64,000 nt of DNA, taken from assembly GCF_030717945.1 (NCBI RefSeq), contig NZ_JAVAIM010000001.1, forward strand, positions 2,774,631 through 2,838,630. The letters are read 5' to 3'. The notes below the pieces were generated by a model. It did not search any database and was not told the origin of the DNA. It saw only the letters and a list, made by a program, of their open reading frames with translations. The DNA comes from Qipengyuania profundimaris. GTDB lineage: Bacteria; Pseudomonadota; Alphaproteobacteria; Sphingomonadales; Sphingomonadaceae. Both the position numbers and the translations under genes were made by a program. This document shows, piece by piece, positions 55,126-62,863 of the stretch (position 1 is the first letter of the stretch; each line of letters starts with the position of its first letter).

Positions 55126-56475
55126 TCACGACGCGTGCTGCCAGGCACCCATCGAGCCCAGATATATATCGAGCTTGCCAAATCCTTTGCTTTGCAGCCA
55201 GCCCGCCGCCACACTCGCACGCATTCCACTGGCACACATGACGGAATAGGCGCGTTCGCGATCGAGCTCGGCGAAGCGGGAATTGAGCTCGCCCACGTAG
55301 ATGTGGTCCGATCCCTCGATCGCGCCGCTGCGCCGCTCATCGAGGTCACGCACATCGAGCAAGGTCCAGTCGTCGCGCTTGCGCTCGAGACGATCCTGAA
55401 CCTCGTTCGTCCCGATCATCGGAAGGCTCGCCATCTTCATTCCTTGCGCTGCAGCCGGCACGATACCGACATAGCCGCCGACGATCGAGTCGAGCCCGAT
55501 CCTCACAAGGTGCGTCATGGCCGAAGCCAGCTGGTCTTCCGCCGATCCGACGAGGGCGATTGTTTCACCCTCCCTGATGAACCAGCCCGCAAACGCCGAA
55601 ATCATGCCGACCGGAAGGCATATCGAACCAGGCAGATGCCCGCTTGCGTATGCAAGCGGATCCCGCACGTCGACGACATGGTCGGCGTCGATTTCGCGGA
55701 TGTCCGAGAGCATGAGACGTTTTGGTCGCAGGATCCGTGGCGCAGGAGATGTTCCCTCGACATTCAGACGCTCCATCAGTCTGAAATAGGGTGGCTGGTA
55801 ATGATGCTCGGCGAGCTTCGCCTCGATGAATTCCTCGCGATCGGCTATCTGGAGCCGCGGATTGTTGCGACGTTCGTGGCCTATGGTCGAGAATTCCCGG
55901 TTCGCCATTCCCGAACCGCAGACCGAGCCTGCTCCATGCGCGGGGTAAATGATCGCCTGGTCACCCAGACCGCAAATCTTCTGCAGTGAATCGTACAGGA
56001 GGCCCGCGACCTCCCGCGCGCGCTCGGGATAGAAATCGGTGCGTCCGACGTCGCCAACGAAGAGCGCATCGCCGGTGAACACGCCGACCGGTCCTTCGGG
56101 AAAATCGTCGTCATGGAGGACGAAGGCGAGATGATCGTCGGTGTGACCGGGAGTTTCGAGCACCGAAATCCGCAACTTCCCGATCTCGAAAACGTCGCCC
56201 TCTCGCGCGGTGTCGGCGAAAACAATCTCGTCCGCAGGGTTTGGACCGTGCAGAACGCGGGCACCGGTCATTTTGGCCAATACCGGCGATCCCGTGATGA
56301 GATCCTCATTCCTGTGCGTTTCGAAGATATGCGTGATCTCCAGCCCTTCGGCGCGGGCACGCTCGACATAAATCTCGCAGTCCCGGCGCGGATCGATGAC
56401 CGCTGCCTTGCCCTGCGAACCAATCAGATAGGAAAGGTGGGAGAGGCCGGGGGTCTTTATCTTCTCGAGCAGCAT
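55126..56475 (-). CDS. Metallo-beta-lactamase-fold hydrolase fused to two rhodanese domains
   Basis: A 449-residue protein: MBL domain (1-235, with TPGHTDDHLAF, FTGDALFVGDVGRTDF and YPAHGAGSVCG) then two rhodanese domains. The first metal motif is ETHRNEDL instead of HxHxDH, a variant known in this subfamily, so the metal site differs. The first rhodanese has no active-site cysteine (VGSAEDQ); the second has one (VMCASGMRA). Related to ETHE1-type persulfide dioxygenases, so persulfide or thiosulfate handling is likely. ATG 56475 precedes MLLEKIKTPGLSH. Confidence 0.87.
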   Translation of the reverse strand: MLLEKIKTPGLSHLSYLIGSQGKAAVIDPRRDCEIYVERARAEGLEITHIFETHRNEDLITGSPVLAKMTGARVLHGPNPADEIVFADTAREGDVFEIGKLRISVLETPGHTDDHLAFVLHDDDFPEGPVGVFTGDALFVGDVGRTDFYPERAREVAGLLYDSLQKICGLGDQAIIYPAHGAGSVCGSGMANREFSTIGHERRNNPRLQIADREEFIEAKLAEHHYQPPYFRLMERLNVEGTSPAPRILRPKRLMLSDIREIDADHVVDVRDPLAYASGHLPGSICLPVGMISAFAGWFIREGETIALVGSAEDQLASAMTHLVRIGLDSIVGGYVGIVPAAAQGMKMASLPMIGTNEVQDRLERKRDDWTLLDVRDLDERRSGAIEGSDHIYVGELNSRFAELDRERAYSVMCASGMRASVAAGWLQSKGFGKLDIYLGSMGAWQHAS

Positions 56476-56518
56476 GTTTTGCCTCGTCGTTAGAGTGTTT
56501 CCGCGAGCCCGCGTCGAT

Positions 56519-57238
56519 CTAGTCGATCCCGAATTCGGCTTTGAGCGCCGAGACGTTCTCGAAGCGGTCTGCTTCTGGCCGGGCGATAGCGGGTTTAGCG
56601 TTGACCCAGGTGTTCTCGCAGACGAATTCGAGCATGGCTGCCGCGAGGTCGGCGTGCCTGCAACGAAAGCAACCCTCGGCAAGACGCTCGTCGGTAATGA
56701 CGGCTTCACCCGTATAGGGTTCGTCGAGGAGCCAGCCCGGTCGCGCAGCCGTCCATTTCAGGCCTTTCGCGCGCTCCAGAAGATCTTCCATGGCGCGCAT
56801 CTGTTCGAGAATATTGTGCAAGGCTGGTCTTGCCGTGAGCTCGAACCATGCAGGAACGCTGGGTTGCGGCTCTACAAACGCCGCCGATATCACGACGATC
56901 TGGGAAATGCCGGTCGTCGACATCGCTTCCACCAGCCTGCGGGTTCCCTCCGTGTAAAGCGGAGGCGGATCGATCGTCGTGGATGGACTGAACCCTATAC
57001 CGAGTGCGGAAATGACCGCACGACAACCTTCAAGCTCGCTGCTGAAGTCGTCATTGAGAACGTCGCACTGGAAATACTCGACATTGTCGACCCTGTCCGA
57101 TGGTTCGGGCAGGGTGTGTTCGAACGCTCGTACCGCGATGCCCTTGCGGACCGCATGGCGCAATATTTCCGTGCCGGTCTTTCCTCCGGCACCGAAGACC
57201 GCAAGGGGGGCTGCATCGGTCACAGGCTCAGCTTCCAC
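56519..57238 (-). CDS. NAD(P)-binding oxidoreductase, atypical SDR (NmrA-like)
   Basis: A 239-residue Rossmann protein: AVFGAGGKTGTEILRHAV at 13-30 (GxxGxxG type), VISALGIG, then AARPGWLLDEPYTG near 165-180. There is no YxxxK catalytic pair in the usual place, so it may be a sensor or redox chaperone rather than a dehydrogenase. It lies 43 bp upstream of the MBL-rhodanese gene on the same strand. Confidence 0.82.
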   Translation of the reverse strand: MEAEPVTDAAPLAVFGAGGKTGTEILRHAVRKGIAVRAFEHTLPEPSDRVDNVEYFQCDVLNDDFSSELEGCRAVISALGIGFSPSTTIDPPPLYTEGTRRLVEAMSTTGISQIVVISAAFVEPQPSVPAWFELTARPALHNILEQMRAMEDLLERAKGLKWTAARPGWLLDEPYTGEAVITDERLAEGCFRCRHADLAAAMLEFVCENTWVNAKPAIARPEADRFENVSALKAEFGID

Positions 57239-57291
57239 TGTAGCACCTCATTGTAAATTCGGCCGCGCTTGCCGGGCCGATCATGATTATG

Positions 57292-57323
57292 GAGCGGGCA
57301 CCGACGGAAGCCGGCGCCCGCTC
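57292..57323 (-). terminator. Hairpin terminator after the lipoprotein gene
   Basis: Perfect 8-bp stem GAGCGGGC / GCCCGCTC, extended by inner CCG/CGG pairing, 9 bp after the stop of the minus-strand lipoprotein gene. The T-run is poor, so efficiency is uncertain. Confidence 0.6.
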
Positions 57324-57331
57324 GCTCGTGT

Positions 57332-57820
57332 TCACGCTTCGCTGTTGCCGCAAGTCGTGTACCCCCAGAACCCGAACTCGTCCTTCATCCGGGGGCCGGC
57401 GACGATGAGCTCCTGCATTTGCAAGCCCGCGTCTCCTTCGTCATCGAGAATGCGCGTACGGATACGAAGCTCACCATTCGCATACTCACCCGAGGCGCTT
57501 GCCGTAACAGGGATCAGCTTGCCGTTGATCTTGATGGCCCCGCGACCGCTGTTGTCGTAGACGAATGACGGAAAAGCGACCTCGGTCAGGCGGAACTGGC
57601 ACGTGTTTTCGGCTCCCAGCGCGGCGAGGTCCGCCTCGCTCATGGTCTCGGGCAGCATGAGGCCGGGGCTGAGGTTGGCAAGAGCGCTCGCAGCACTCTC
57701 TATCGGAGCTGCCGTCGCCGGAGGATCGAGCTGCGCTTCGCGATCATTGCCGACCGCGGTATTGGTGTTGCAGGCCGCCAGCGGGAGGGCTGCAAGCGTC
57801 AGAAGTGCGATCTTGTTCAT
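57332..57820 (-). CDS. Lipoprotein of unknown function
   Basis: A 162-residue lipoprotein: lipobox LAAC at about residue 17, then a 40-residue linker and a compact beta-rich domain with two cysteines (NTCQFRL and YTTCGNSEA). No family recognised. It overlaps the DUF305 gene by ATGA and is the last gene of the operon that starts with the APC permease. Confidence 0.72.
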   Translation of the reverse strand: MNKIALLTLAALPLAACNTNTAVGNDREAQLDPPATAAPIESAASALANLSPGLMLPETMSEADLAALGAENTCQFRLTEVAFPSFVYDNSGRGAIKINGKLIPVTASASGEYANGELRIRTRILDDEGDAGLQMQELIVAGPRMKDEFGFWGYTTCGNSEA

Positions 57821-58344
57821 TGCTGCATCTCCTCGGGCAGGCGTTCTTCGGTGCGTGGACCGTTCTCCTCGATGTCCTCGATGAGATATTTCATCTCGGC
57901 GATCTCACGCCGCTGCGCGACGATGATGGCCTGCGCAAGTTCGCGAACCCGCGGATCCTTCAGGCTCGCCCTCTCGCTGGTCATGATCGCGATCGAGTGG
58001 TGCGGGATCATCGCGGCCATGTATTCGGTGTCGTCGACCGTGGTCTGGCTGCGTACGAGCCATAGCGCGAGTGCGAATACGAGGGCTCCGACGCCCAGGA
58101 TGATGAAGTTCTTGGTCCGGTCCTTGTACATGCCCCACATGAAGAGAAGCATGACCACCATCATCATCGCGCCCATGACGAACATCATCCAGAAGCGCGT
58201 CTCGCTCCAGAACACGTCGTCCATGTCGAAGCTGTTGGCGTACATCAGGAAGAACATGATCACGGTCGAGGTCGATACCATGGCCATGAATCGCCAGTAG
58301 TTCCCGCCCCCTCCCTTATCCGAGTGGGATGTGCTTTCAGTCAT
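57817..58344 (-). CDS. DUF305 membrane protein
   Basis: A 175-residue protein with three N-terminal membrane helices (about 19-37, 51-72 and 78-98) and a periplasmic DUF305 domain with the conserved MIPHHSIAIM (H115-H116). DUF305 proteins are common in copper and other metal loci and are thought to be ferritin-like metal-binding helical bundles. Coupled by ATGA on both sides. The start at 58344 is set by the overlap and the family; the frame further upstream is unsupported. Confidence 0.88.
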   Translation of the reverse strand: MTESTSHSDKGGGGNYWRFMAMVSTSTVIMFFLMYANSFDMDDVFWSETRFWMMFVMGAMMMVVMLLFMWGMYKDRTKNFIILGVGALVFALALWLVRSQTTVDDTEYMAAMIPHHSIAIMTSERASLKDPRVRELAQAIIVAQRREIAEMKYLIEDIEENGPRTEERLPEEMQQ

Positions 58345-58754
58345 GCGTTTTCTCCTTCCTTCATCATGGTCCAGAACAATTGTGCCGAGCAGCTGATGAG
58401 CGCGAAGCCGGTCAAGGCTTCGACGCCGGCAATGACGCGCAGGTGCTCGGTCGGGTAGATGTCGCCGAGCCCCAGCGTGGTCACGTTGATCAGCGAGAAA
58501 TAGAAATAGTCCATCGCACTCATCGCCGGCGTCTTGTCGAACCCGCCGAGGCCCAGCTCCGCGCCCAGCCAGAAACCGCCAGCGAAGAGCGTCGCGACAA
58601 GCAGGTGCGATGCCAGGACGAGAAGCGCGACCCCAAGTTTGGCGGAGAAATTTCCGGGTGCGTCGAGCATGCGATGCCCTGCGCCGAGGATCGACAGATG
58701 CACGCCGACCGAGGCTAGGAAAAGTGCAATGGCGAGAATTAGTGCGGCGATCAT
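58341..58754 (-). CDS. Two-helix ion channel protein
   Basis: A 137-residue protein of the bacterial 2TM/ion-channel type: hydrophobic segments at about 1-27, 40-65 and 108-130 and a pore loop TTLGLGDIYP (92-101) that replaces the K+ filter TVGYG by TLGLG. The altered filter makes potassium selectivity uncertain. It overlaps the permease and DUF305 genes by ATGA each, so the three proteins are made together. Confidence 0.82.
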   Translation of the reverse strand: MIAALILAIALFLASVGVHLSILGAGHRMLDAPGNFSAKLGVALLVLASHLLVATLFAGGFWLGAELGLGGFDKTPAMSAMDYFYFSLINVTTLGLGDIYPTEHLRVIAGVEALTGFALISCSAQLFWTMMKEGENA

Positions 58755-60100
58755 CGATGATCTCCATCGTGTGTGGCGGGCATTTCACGCAGCGCAGGAT
58801 TCCGACGGAGATAGAACCATTCGGCTCCGAACACTGCGGCAATACCTGCGACCGCATAGGCGACGACCGCAGGGTCGGTTTTGAGCTTGGCGAGGGCAAA
58901 AGCTGTCAGGACTACGCCGTCCGCCATGAGCGCCGACCAGAGGATCCAGGCACGCGCGCCTATTTCTTCCCGCAAACCGCGCAGCACGCCCCAATGCACG
59001 AGCATGTCCATTACGAGATAGAAGAACGCTCCGAGCGAGGCGATCCGCGAAAGATCGAACAGGACCGCGAGCGTGCCGGCGACCACGACGGTATAGACCA
59101 GCATGTGACTGCGGATCGGTCCCTTCATCCCAAAATGGCTATGCGGGATCATCTTCATTTCGGTCAGCATCGTCAGCATTCGCGAAACGGCGAAAACGCT
59201 GGCGATGACACCCGAGGTCGTGGCTGCGATCGCGATTGCGACTGTGAAATAGAACCCAAGCTCTCCGAGCGCGGGGCGCGCAGCTGCCGCAAGCGAGTAA
59301 TCGCGCGCTTGCGCTATTTCCGAAGTGCTGAGGCTGGCTCCGACCGCCACCGCGACCAGAAGGTAGACGACCACGCATACTGTGATCGAAATGATAATAG
59401 TTCTGCCAACATTTCGGTGCGGATCGATGATTTCGCCGCCGCTGTTGGTGATGGTGGTGAAACCCTTGAACGCGAGGATCGAGAAGGCGACCGACGCGAG
59501 CAACGCGTCGAGACCCGAAAGCGCGACTGGCTCTGAGAAGGCGCCGCCCGAAAAGCCGCTGGCCCAGATCGCCGCAATCGCGAACAGGGCGATGCCGCCG
59601 ATCTTGATCGCCGACATGACGAGAGAGAAACCGCTGACCGATTTGTTGCCTGCCGCATTCACGAAATAGGCGAAGACGATGAGCGCCAGTGCCGCGACGG
59701 AAACCAGAATGCCGCTGCTCTCGAGCCCAAAGGGCCGCAAGGCATAGGTCGCGAAGGTCCGAGCGACCAGGCTTTCGTTGATGACCATCGACAGCGCCAT
59801 CAGGAGCGATGCCGATGCTGCAACAACACCCGGTCCGTAGGCCTTCTGAAGAATCATCGCGATGCCGCCAGAGGAGGGCCAGCGGTTCGACATCTTGATG
59901 TAGCTGTAGGCGGCTAGGGAAGTGACCAGGGCGCCGACTATGAAAGAAAGCGGAAATAGCGGTCCAGCCAGTTCGGCAATCTGGCCGGTCAGTGCGAAAA
60001 TACCAGCGCCGATCATGACGCCGGTTCCCATTGCGACACCGCCAAGCAGCGTTATCGATCCAGCACTCTTCCCATGTTGATCGTTGCCATCTGTCTGCAA
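58751..60100 (-). CDS. APC-superfamily permease
   Basis: A 449-residue permease with 12 predicted helices and the APC N-terminal signature GTGVMIGAGIFALTGQIAELAGP, and AFKGFTTITNSGGEIIDPHRNVGR in the middle. It resembles amino-acid/polyamine transporters; substrate unknown. The TTG start at 60100 has AGGGGA at good spacing. It is the first gene of the four-gene operon permease-channel-DUF305-lipoprotein and is preceded by a copy of the ECF-type promoter motif. Confidence 0.87.
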   Translation of the reverse strand: MQTDGNDQHGKSAGSITLLGGVAMGTGVMIGAGIFALTGQIAELAGPLFPLSFIVGALVTSLAAYSYIKMSNRWPSSGGIAMILQKAYGPGVVAASASLLMALSMVINESLVARTFATYALRPFGLESSGILVSVAALALIVFAYFVNAAGNKSVSGFSLVMSAIKIGGIALFAIAAIWASGFSGGAFSEPVALSGLDALLASVAFSILAFKGFTTITNSGGEIIDPHRNVGRTIIISITVCVVVYLLVAVAVGASLSTSEIAQARDYSLAAAARPALGELGFYFTVAIAIAATTSGVIASVFAVSRMLTMLTEMKMIPHSHFGMKGPIRSHMLVYTVVVAGTLAVLFDLSRIASLGAFFYLVMDMLVHWGVLRGLREEIGARAWILWSALMADGVVLTAFALAKLKTDPAVVAYAVAGIAAVFGAEWFYLRRNPALREMPATHDGDHR

Positions 60101-60150
60101 GTCTTTCCCCTGTCGATGTCCTCCCGTCCGAGAAACATCACGACAAGCAG

Positions 60151-60178
60151 TACGTTGCGAAGCGGCTCACCCCTCAAA
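60151..60178 (-). promoter_or_regulatory. Candidate ECF promoter of the permease-DUF305 operon
   Basis: Minus-strand TTTGAGGG (60178-60171), 16-base spacer, CGTA (60154-60151); the two bases after the first block are GT. The A of CGTA lies 51 bp before the TTG start. Same motif and spacing as at 62027, 62063 and 63420. Confidence 0.7.
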
Positions 60179-60339
60179 AAATTTTCTGGCGGGGCATGAG
60201 CCATCCTTGGGCTGGCCCCGAAATCGCGTTGAGCTATCGATTTCCGGCGGCGCGCTCTTTCTTCCTGCAGCGATGCCGATGGCGGCGCGTCAAGGCACGG
60301 CAGTCCACGCTGAGTGCGCCTAATATTCAGCGCGTCAAA

Positions 60340-60612
60340 TCAGGAAAACCGGGCCTGGAAAAACCGGTGCAGCGGGACCGCGATGAGTGCGATGTACCAG
60401 CCGTAGAGAAAACTGCCCACCGCTCCTGCAAGAAATCCCGACAGGGTCAGCCATTCGAACCATGGCAGCAACGGAGCCCAGGCTTGGTGCATGTGAAACC
60501 GCTCGGGTGCGAGGACTCCGAAGGCAATGCATAGGAGGTAGCTGACAAGCAGGAACACGCTGAGCGTCCAGCCCCATGCGAATATCGAGTTCTTGATTGA
60601 TCCTTTTACCAT
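60340..60612 (-). CDS. DUF5676 family membrane protein
   Basis: A 90-residue protein with two hydrophobic helices (about 12-36 and 52-78). AWGWTLSVFLLVSYLLCIAFGVLAP and FHMHQAW are typical for DUF5676 proteins, found beside copper and other metal genes; no function known. A single gene between two terminator-like hairpins, with its own AT-rich upstream region (TTTGCATAATTTTAGG on the minus strand) as possible promoter. Confidence 0.82.
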   Translation of the reverse strand: MVKGSIKNSIFAWGWTLSVFLLVSYLLCIAFGVLAPERFHMHQAWAPLLPWFEWLTLSGFLAGAVGSFLYGWYIALIAVPLHRFFQARFS

Positions 60613-60656
60613 CGCATTTCTCCCACTTCGTGCGTCCTAAAATTATGCAAACGGAA

Positions 60657-60692
60657 GGGTCCGGGACCGTCGGGGCAGCCGGCCCCGGACCC
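60657..60692 (-). terminator. Strong hairpin after the DUF411 gene
   Basis: Perfect 9-bp stem GGGTCCGGG / CCCGGACCC between the DUF411 gene and DUF5676; followed on the minus strand by TTCCGTTTGC. It is 131 bp beyond the DUF411 stop codon. Confidence 0.65.
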
Positions 60693-60823
60693 AGCGGGAT
60701 GATCGACAGGCATCTTAGCGCCCGTCCCGGTGTCCCGGGCTTCTGTGTTATTCCCGCGCGATTGTTCTTCAACGAGACATCGCCCTTATTTCTCGCGCGG
60801 CCACTGGCGTCAGTTCCTTACAA

Positions 60824-61288
60824 TCACCGATAAGATGCGAAGACGCTCTGTCCGGTCGGACCAAAGGCGATGACCTCATAGGGCTGGATCCGGTTTCCGG
60901 CCTCCATGCCGGGCGATCCCAGAGGCATTCCCGGAACCGCTAGACCGGCAACGCCGTCGGGCCGCTCGCGCAAAAGTCGGGCGACGGCTTCGGCGGGCAC
61001 GTGACCTTCGATGATGTATCCATCGACCTCCATCGTGTGGCACGACCACAATTCTTCCGGTACGCCGCGCGCTGTCTTGATCGCCGCCATGTCGTTGCTA
61101 TCGACCGATGCCACCTTCGCGTTCATCCCATCTTCAAGATGGCCTGCCCAGTTGAGACAGCATCCACATCCGGGGTCCCTGAACATCGTATAGGTCGCTG
61201 CCTGAGCCACGTTCGAACAGGCTGCCAGCACGAGCAAGGCCGCGCCGCTAATCGATCGCCGGAGCAGCGAAGGCTTTTTCAAATTCAT
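60824..61288 (-). CDS. DUF411 metal-binding lipoprotein
   Basis: A 154-residue exported protein with signal LLVLAACSN (lipobox, C24) and the DUF411 core: FRDPGCGCC (C41, C43, C44), WSCHTMEVDGY (C83-H84), EGHVPAEAV and GLAVPGMPLGSPGME. DUF411 proteins are found in copper and silver loci and are predicted soft-metal binders of the periplasm. Start ATG 61288 overlaps the methyltransferase stop as ATGA. Confidence 0.9.
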   Translation of the reverse strand: MNLKKPSLLRRSISGAALLVLAACSNVAQAATYTMFRDPGCGCCLNWAGHLEDGMNAKVASVDSNDMAAIKTARGVPEELWSCHTMEVDGYIIEGHVPAEAVARLLRERPDGVAGLAVPGMPLGSPGMEAGNRIQPYEVIAFGPTGQSVFASYR

Positions 61289-61989
61289 TGTGCAATTCCT
61301 TTCTTGTATCCGCGCCATAGCGAGATCGTCCCGGTTGCCGTCGGGAACCGTTGGAGCAGGCATGGCTCGGTGAAGATTTCGGCGAATAGTTTTTCGACCT
61401 CGCCGTCGGCGCTGGGCTGCGTGTCGCTTATGCCGTCAAGAGACTGGACGGTCGCCCGGAAGAGGCTCCGCATGAGTGGGCTATCCTGCTTCATATAATC
61501 GGAGATCAACACGGTTCCGCCTGGCACGAGCAAGCTTTCGATGGTTTCCAGGATTGTCTGCTTCTTGCGCAAGGGGACCTGGTGCAGGACGAGGCTGCTG
61601 ACGATCTTGTTCGGCTGCCACCCTGCGGGCAGCTTGAGGCTTTCGAGAAAGCCATTGTGCCATTTCACGAGATCGGCTCCCGCGCCAAACTTGCGCCGCG
61701 CAAGCGCGAGCGCATCCGGGTCGGGTTCGACACCGATCAGACCCGCTTCCGGACAATCCGTCATCAAGGCCTTGAGAAGAGTGCCGGTTCCGCTGCCAAC
61801 ATCGATCACCCGGTCGCCGGGGACAAGGTGCAGTTCTTCGACAATCCTTTGTCGCCAGAGATGTTCGCGGGTGAACAGACCGATCGCCCGGTCGTAAAGG
61901 GGCGTCAGAAAGCTCTTGCCAAGAAGAGGCGTAAATTCGCCGTGATCTTCAGGTGCGGTGATATTGTTCACGAGCTGGTTCCCATTCAT
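61285..61989 (-). CDS. Class I SAM-dependent methyltransferase
   Basis: A 234-residue methyltransferase: SAM motif I VIDVGSGTGTLLK, then GVEPDPDALALARRKF (motif II), VLHQVPL, and LVPGGTVLISDYM. It resembles UbiE/arsM-like fold proteins, but lacks the cysteines needed for arsenite methylation, and the substrate is unknown. It pairs with DUF411 and has its own ECF-type promoter motif back-to-back with the sigma-factor operon. Confidence 0.85.
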   Translation of the reverse strand: MNGNQLVNNITAPEDHGEFTPLLGKSFLTPLYDRAIGLFTREHLWRQRIVEELHLVPGDRVIDVGSGTGTLLKALMTDCPEAGLIGVEPDPDALALARRKFGAGADLVKWHNGFLESLKLPAGWQPNKIVSSLVLHQVPLRKKQTILETIESLLVPGGTVLISDYMKQDSPLMRSLFRATVQSLDGISDTQPSADGEVEKLFAEIFTEPCLLQRFPTATGTISLWRGYKKGIAQ

Positions 61990-62026
61990 CCCGGGTTCGA
62001 CCCGATTCTGACAGACCCGTCTCGGT

Positions 62027-62054
62027 TACGTATGGCGCTGGACATTCCCTCAAA
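62027..62054 (-). promoter_or_regulatory. Candidate ECF promoter of the methyltransferase-DUF411 operon
   Basis: Minus-strand TTTGAGGG (62054-62047), 16-base spacer, CGTA (62030-62027), 38 bp before the methyltransferase start codon. Divergent to the copy at 62063-62090, with eight bases between them. Confidence 0.7.
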
Positions 62055-62062
62055 AAAAGAAG

Positions 62063-62090
62063 TTTAAGGGATTGTGCAGGCGAGCGCGTA
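62063..62090 (+). promoter_or_regulatory. Candidate autoregulated ECF promoter of the cnrYXH-like operon
   Basis: TTTAAGGG (62063-62070), 16-base spacer, CGTA (62087-62090), with ATG 62123 exactly 33 bases after the last A. The copy before the CopA-type oxidase has the same distance to its ATG. Confidence 0.75.
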
Positions 62091-62122
62091 TAGGACACGT
62101 GCAACCCACAGGAGTTTTTCGG

Positions 62123-62419
62123 ATGCGTGACAATCACTCTCTTGATGCGGTGCTCGGAACGCTTTCCACCACCGCCGCCAACGAGGTCCCAGCCGACTTC
62201 ATGGATGGCGTTTGGCAGCGCGCCGGACAGCTTGGCGAAATCGCCGACCGACGCCGCCGGACGGCCCTTTTCGTCGGTCTGTTCGTCGTCGGGCTTGGAG
62301 CTGGCGCCGGAACGAGCGGTTGGCCCGGCGGCTATGGCACGTCTTCCGCGTCATTTGGCGAGGGTCTTATCCTCGGCGAACAGCTGTCCCCATCGGCGCT
62401 CCTCCATGTGGAGCAATAG
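62123..62419 (+). CDS. cnrY: CnrY-like membrane anti-sigma factor
   Basis: A 98-residue protein: cytoplasmic N-terminus (1-45, DAVLGTLSTTAANEVPADFMDGVW), one membrane helix (about 46-64, ALFVGLFVVGLGAGAG) and a short periplasmic tail. Size, topology and position before a CnrX-like sensor and an ECF sigma gene match CnrY/NccY anti-sigma factors, which bind the sigma by a short N-terminal segment. Sequence similarity itself is low, so the call rests largely on context. ATG 62123 has an AGGAG site. Confidence 0.75.
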   Translation: MRDNHSLDAVLGTLSTTAANEVPADFMDGVWQRAGQLGEIADRRRRTALFVGLFVVGLGAGAGTSGWPGGYGTSSASFGEGLILGEQLSPSALLHVEQ

Positions 62420-62422
62420 GGT

Positions 62423-62857
62423 TTGAAGACGACGCATATCGTTCTCGCGGTGCTTCTCGCAGCACTTGCAGGATGCCTCGGCGCGATTGCCGCGGATCGC
62501 TGGGCCAATCACGAGGCCGGCTCCGGCCTCCACGATTTCGTGCACGACGAGCTCACCCTGACGGCCGACCAGGAGCAGCGTCTCGATGCGCTCGAGGCCC
62601 GTTTCGCTGTCGAAAGGGCACGGCTCGAAGGATCGGCGCGCGCAGCCAATGCCCGGCTCGCCCAGGCGATGGAAAATGAGCACGAGTACGGTCCCGAGGT
62701 TTCGGCCGCGATCGACGAGGTGCATGCGCGTATGGGCGATCTGCAGAAAGCAACGGTACGGCATGTCTTCGACATGCGTGAAATTCTCGAACCCGAGCAG
62801 CAACGCCAGTTCGACCGCAAGGTCTCCGACGCCCTGACCCGCGACCCGCGCGACTGA
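62423..62857 (+). CDS. cnrX: CnrX-like periplasmic metal sensor
   Basis: A 144-residue protein with an N-terminal membrane anchor (5-24, also a possible lipobox LAGC) and a helical sensor domain. The five Ni/Co ligands of CnrX (H42, H46, E63, H119, M123 in Cupriavidus) are all present with the same spacing as H37, H41, E58, H114 and M118. CnrX senses periplasmic Ni or Co and releases the sigma factor by pulling on CnrY. TTG start at 62423, three bases after the stop of cnrY. Confidence 0.88.
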   Translation: MKTTHIVLAVLLAALAGCLGAIAADRWANHEAGSGLHDFVHDELTLTADQEQRLDALEARFAVERARLEGSARAANARLAQAMENEHEYGPEVSAAIDEVHARMGDLQKATVRHVFDMREILEPEQQRQFDRKVSDALTRDPRD

Positions 62858-62863
62858 AGCGCC

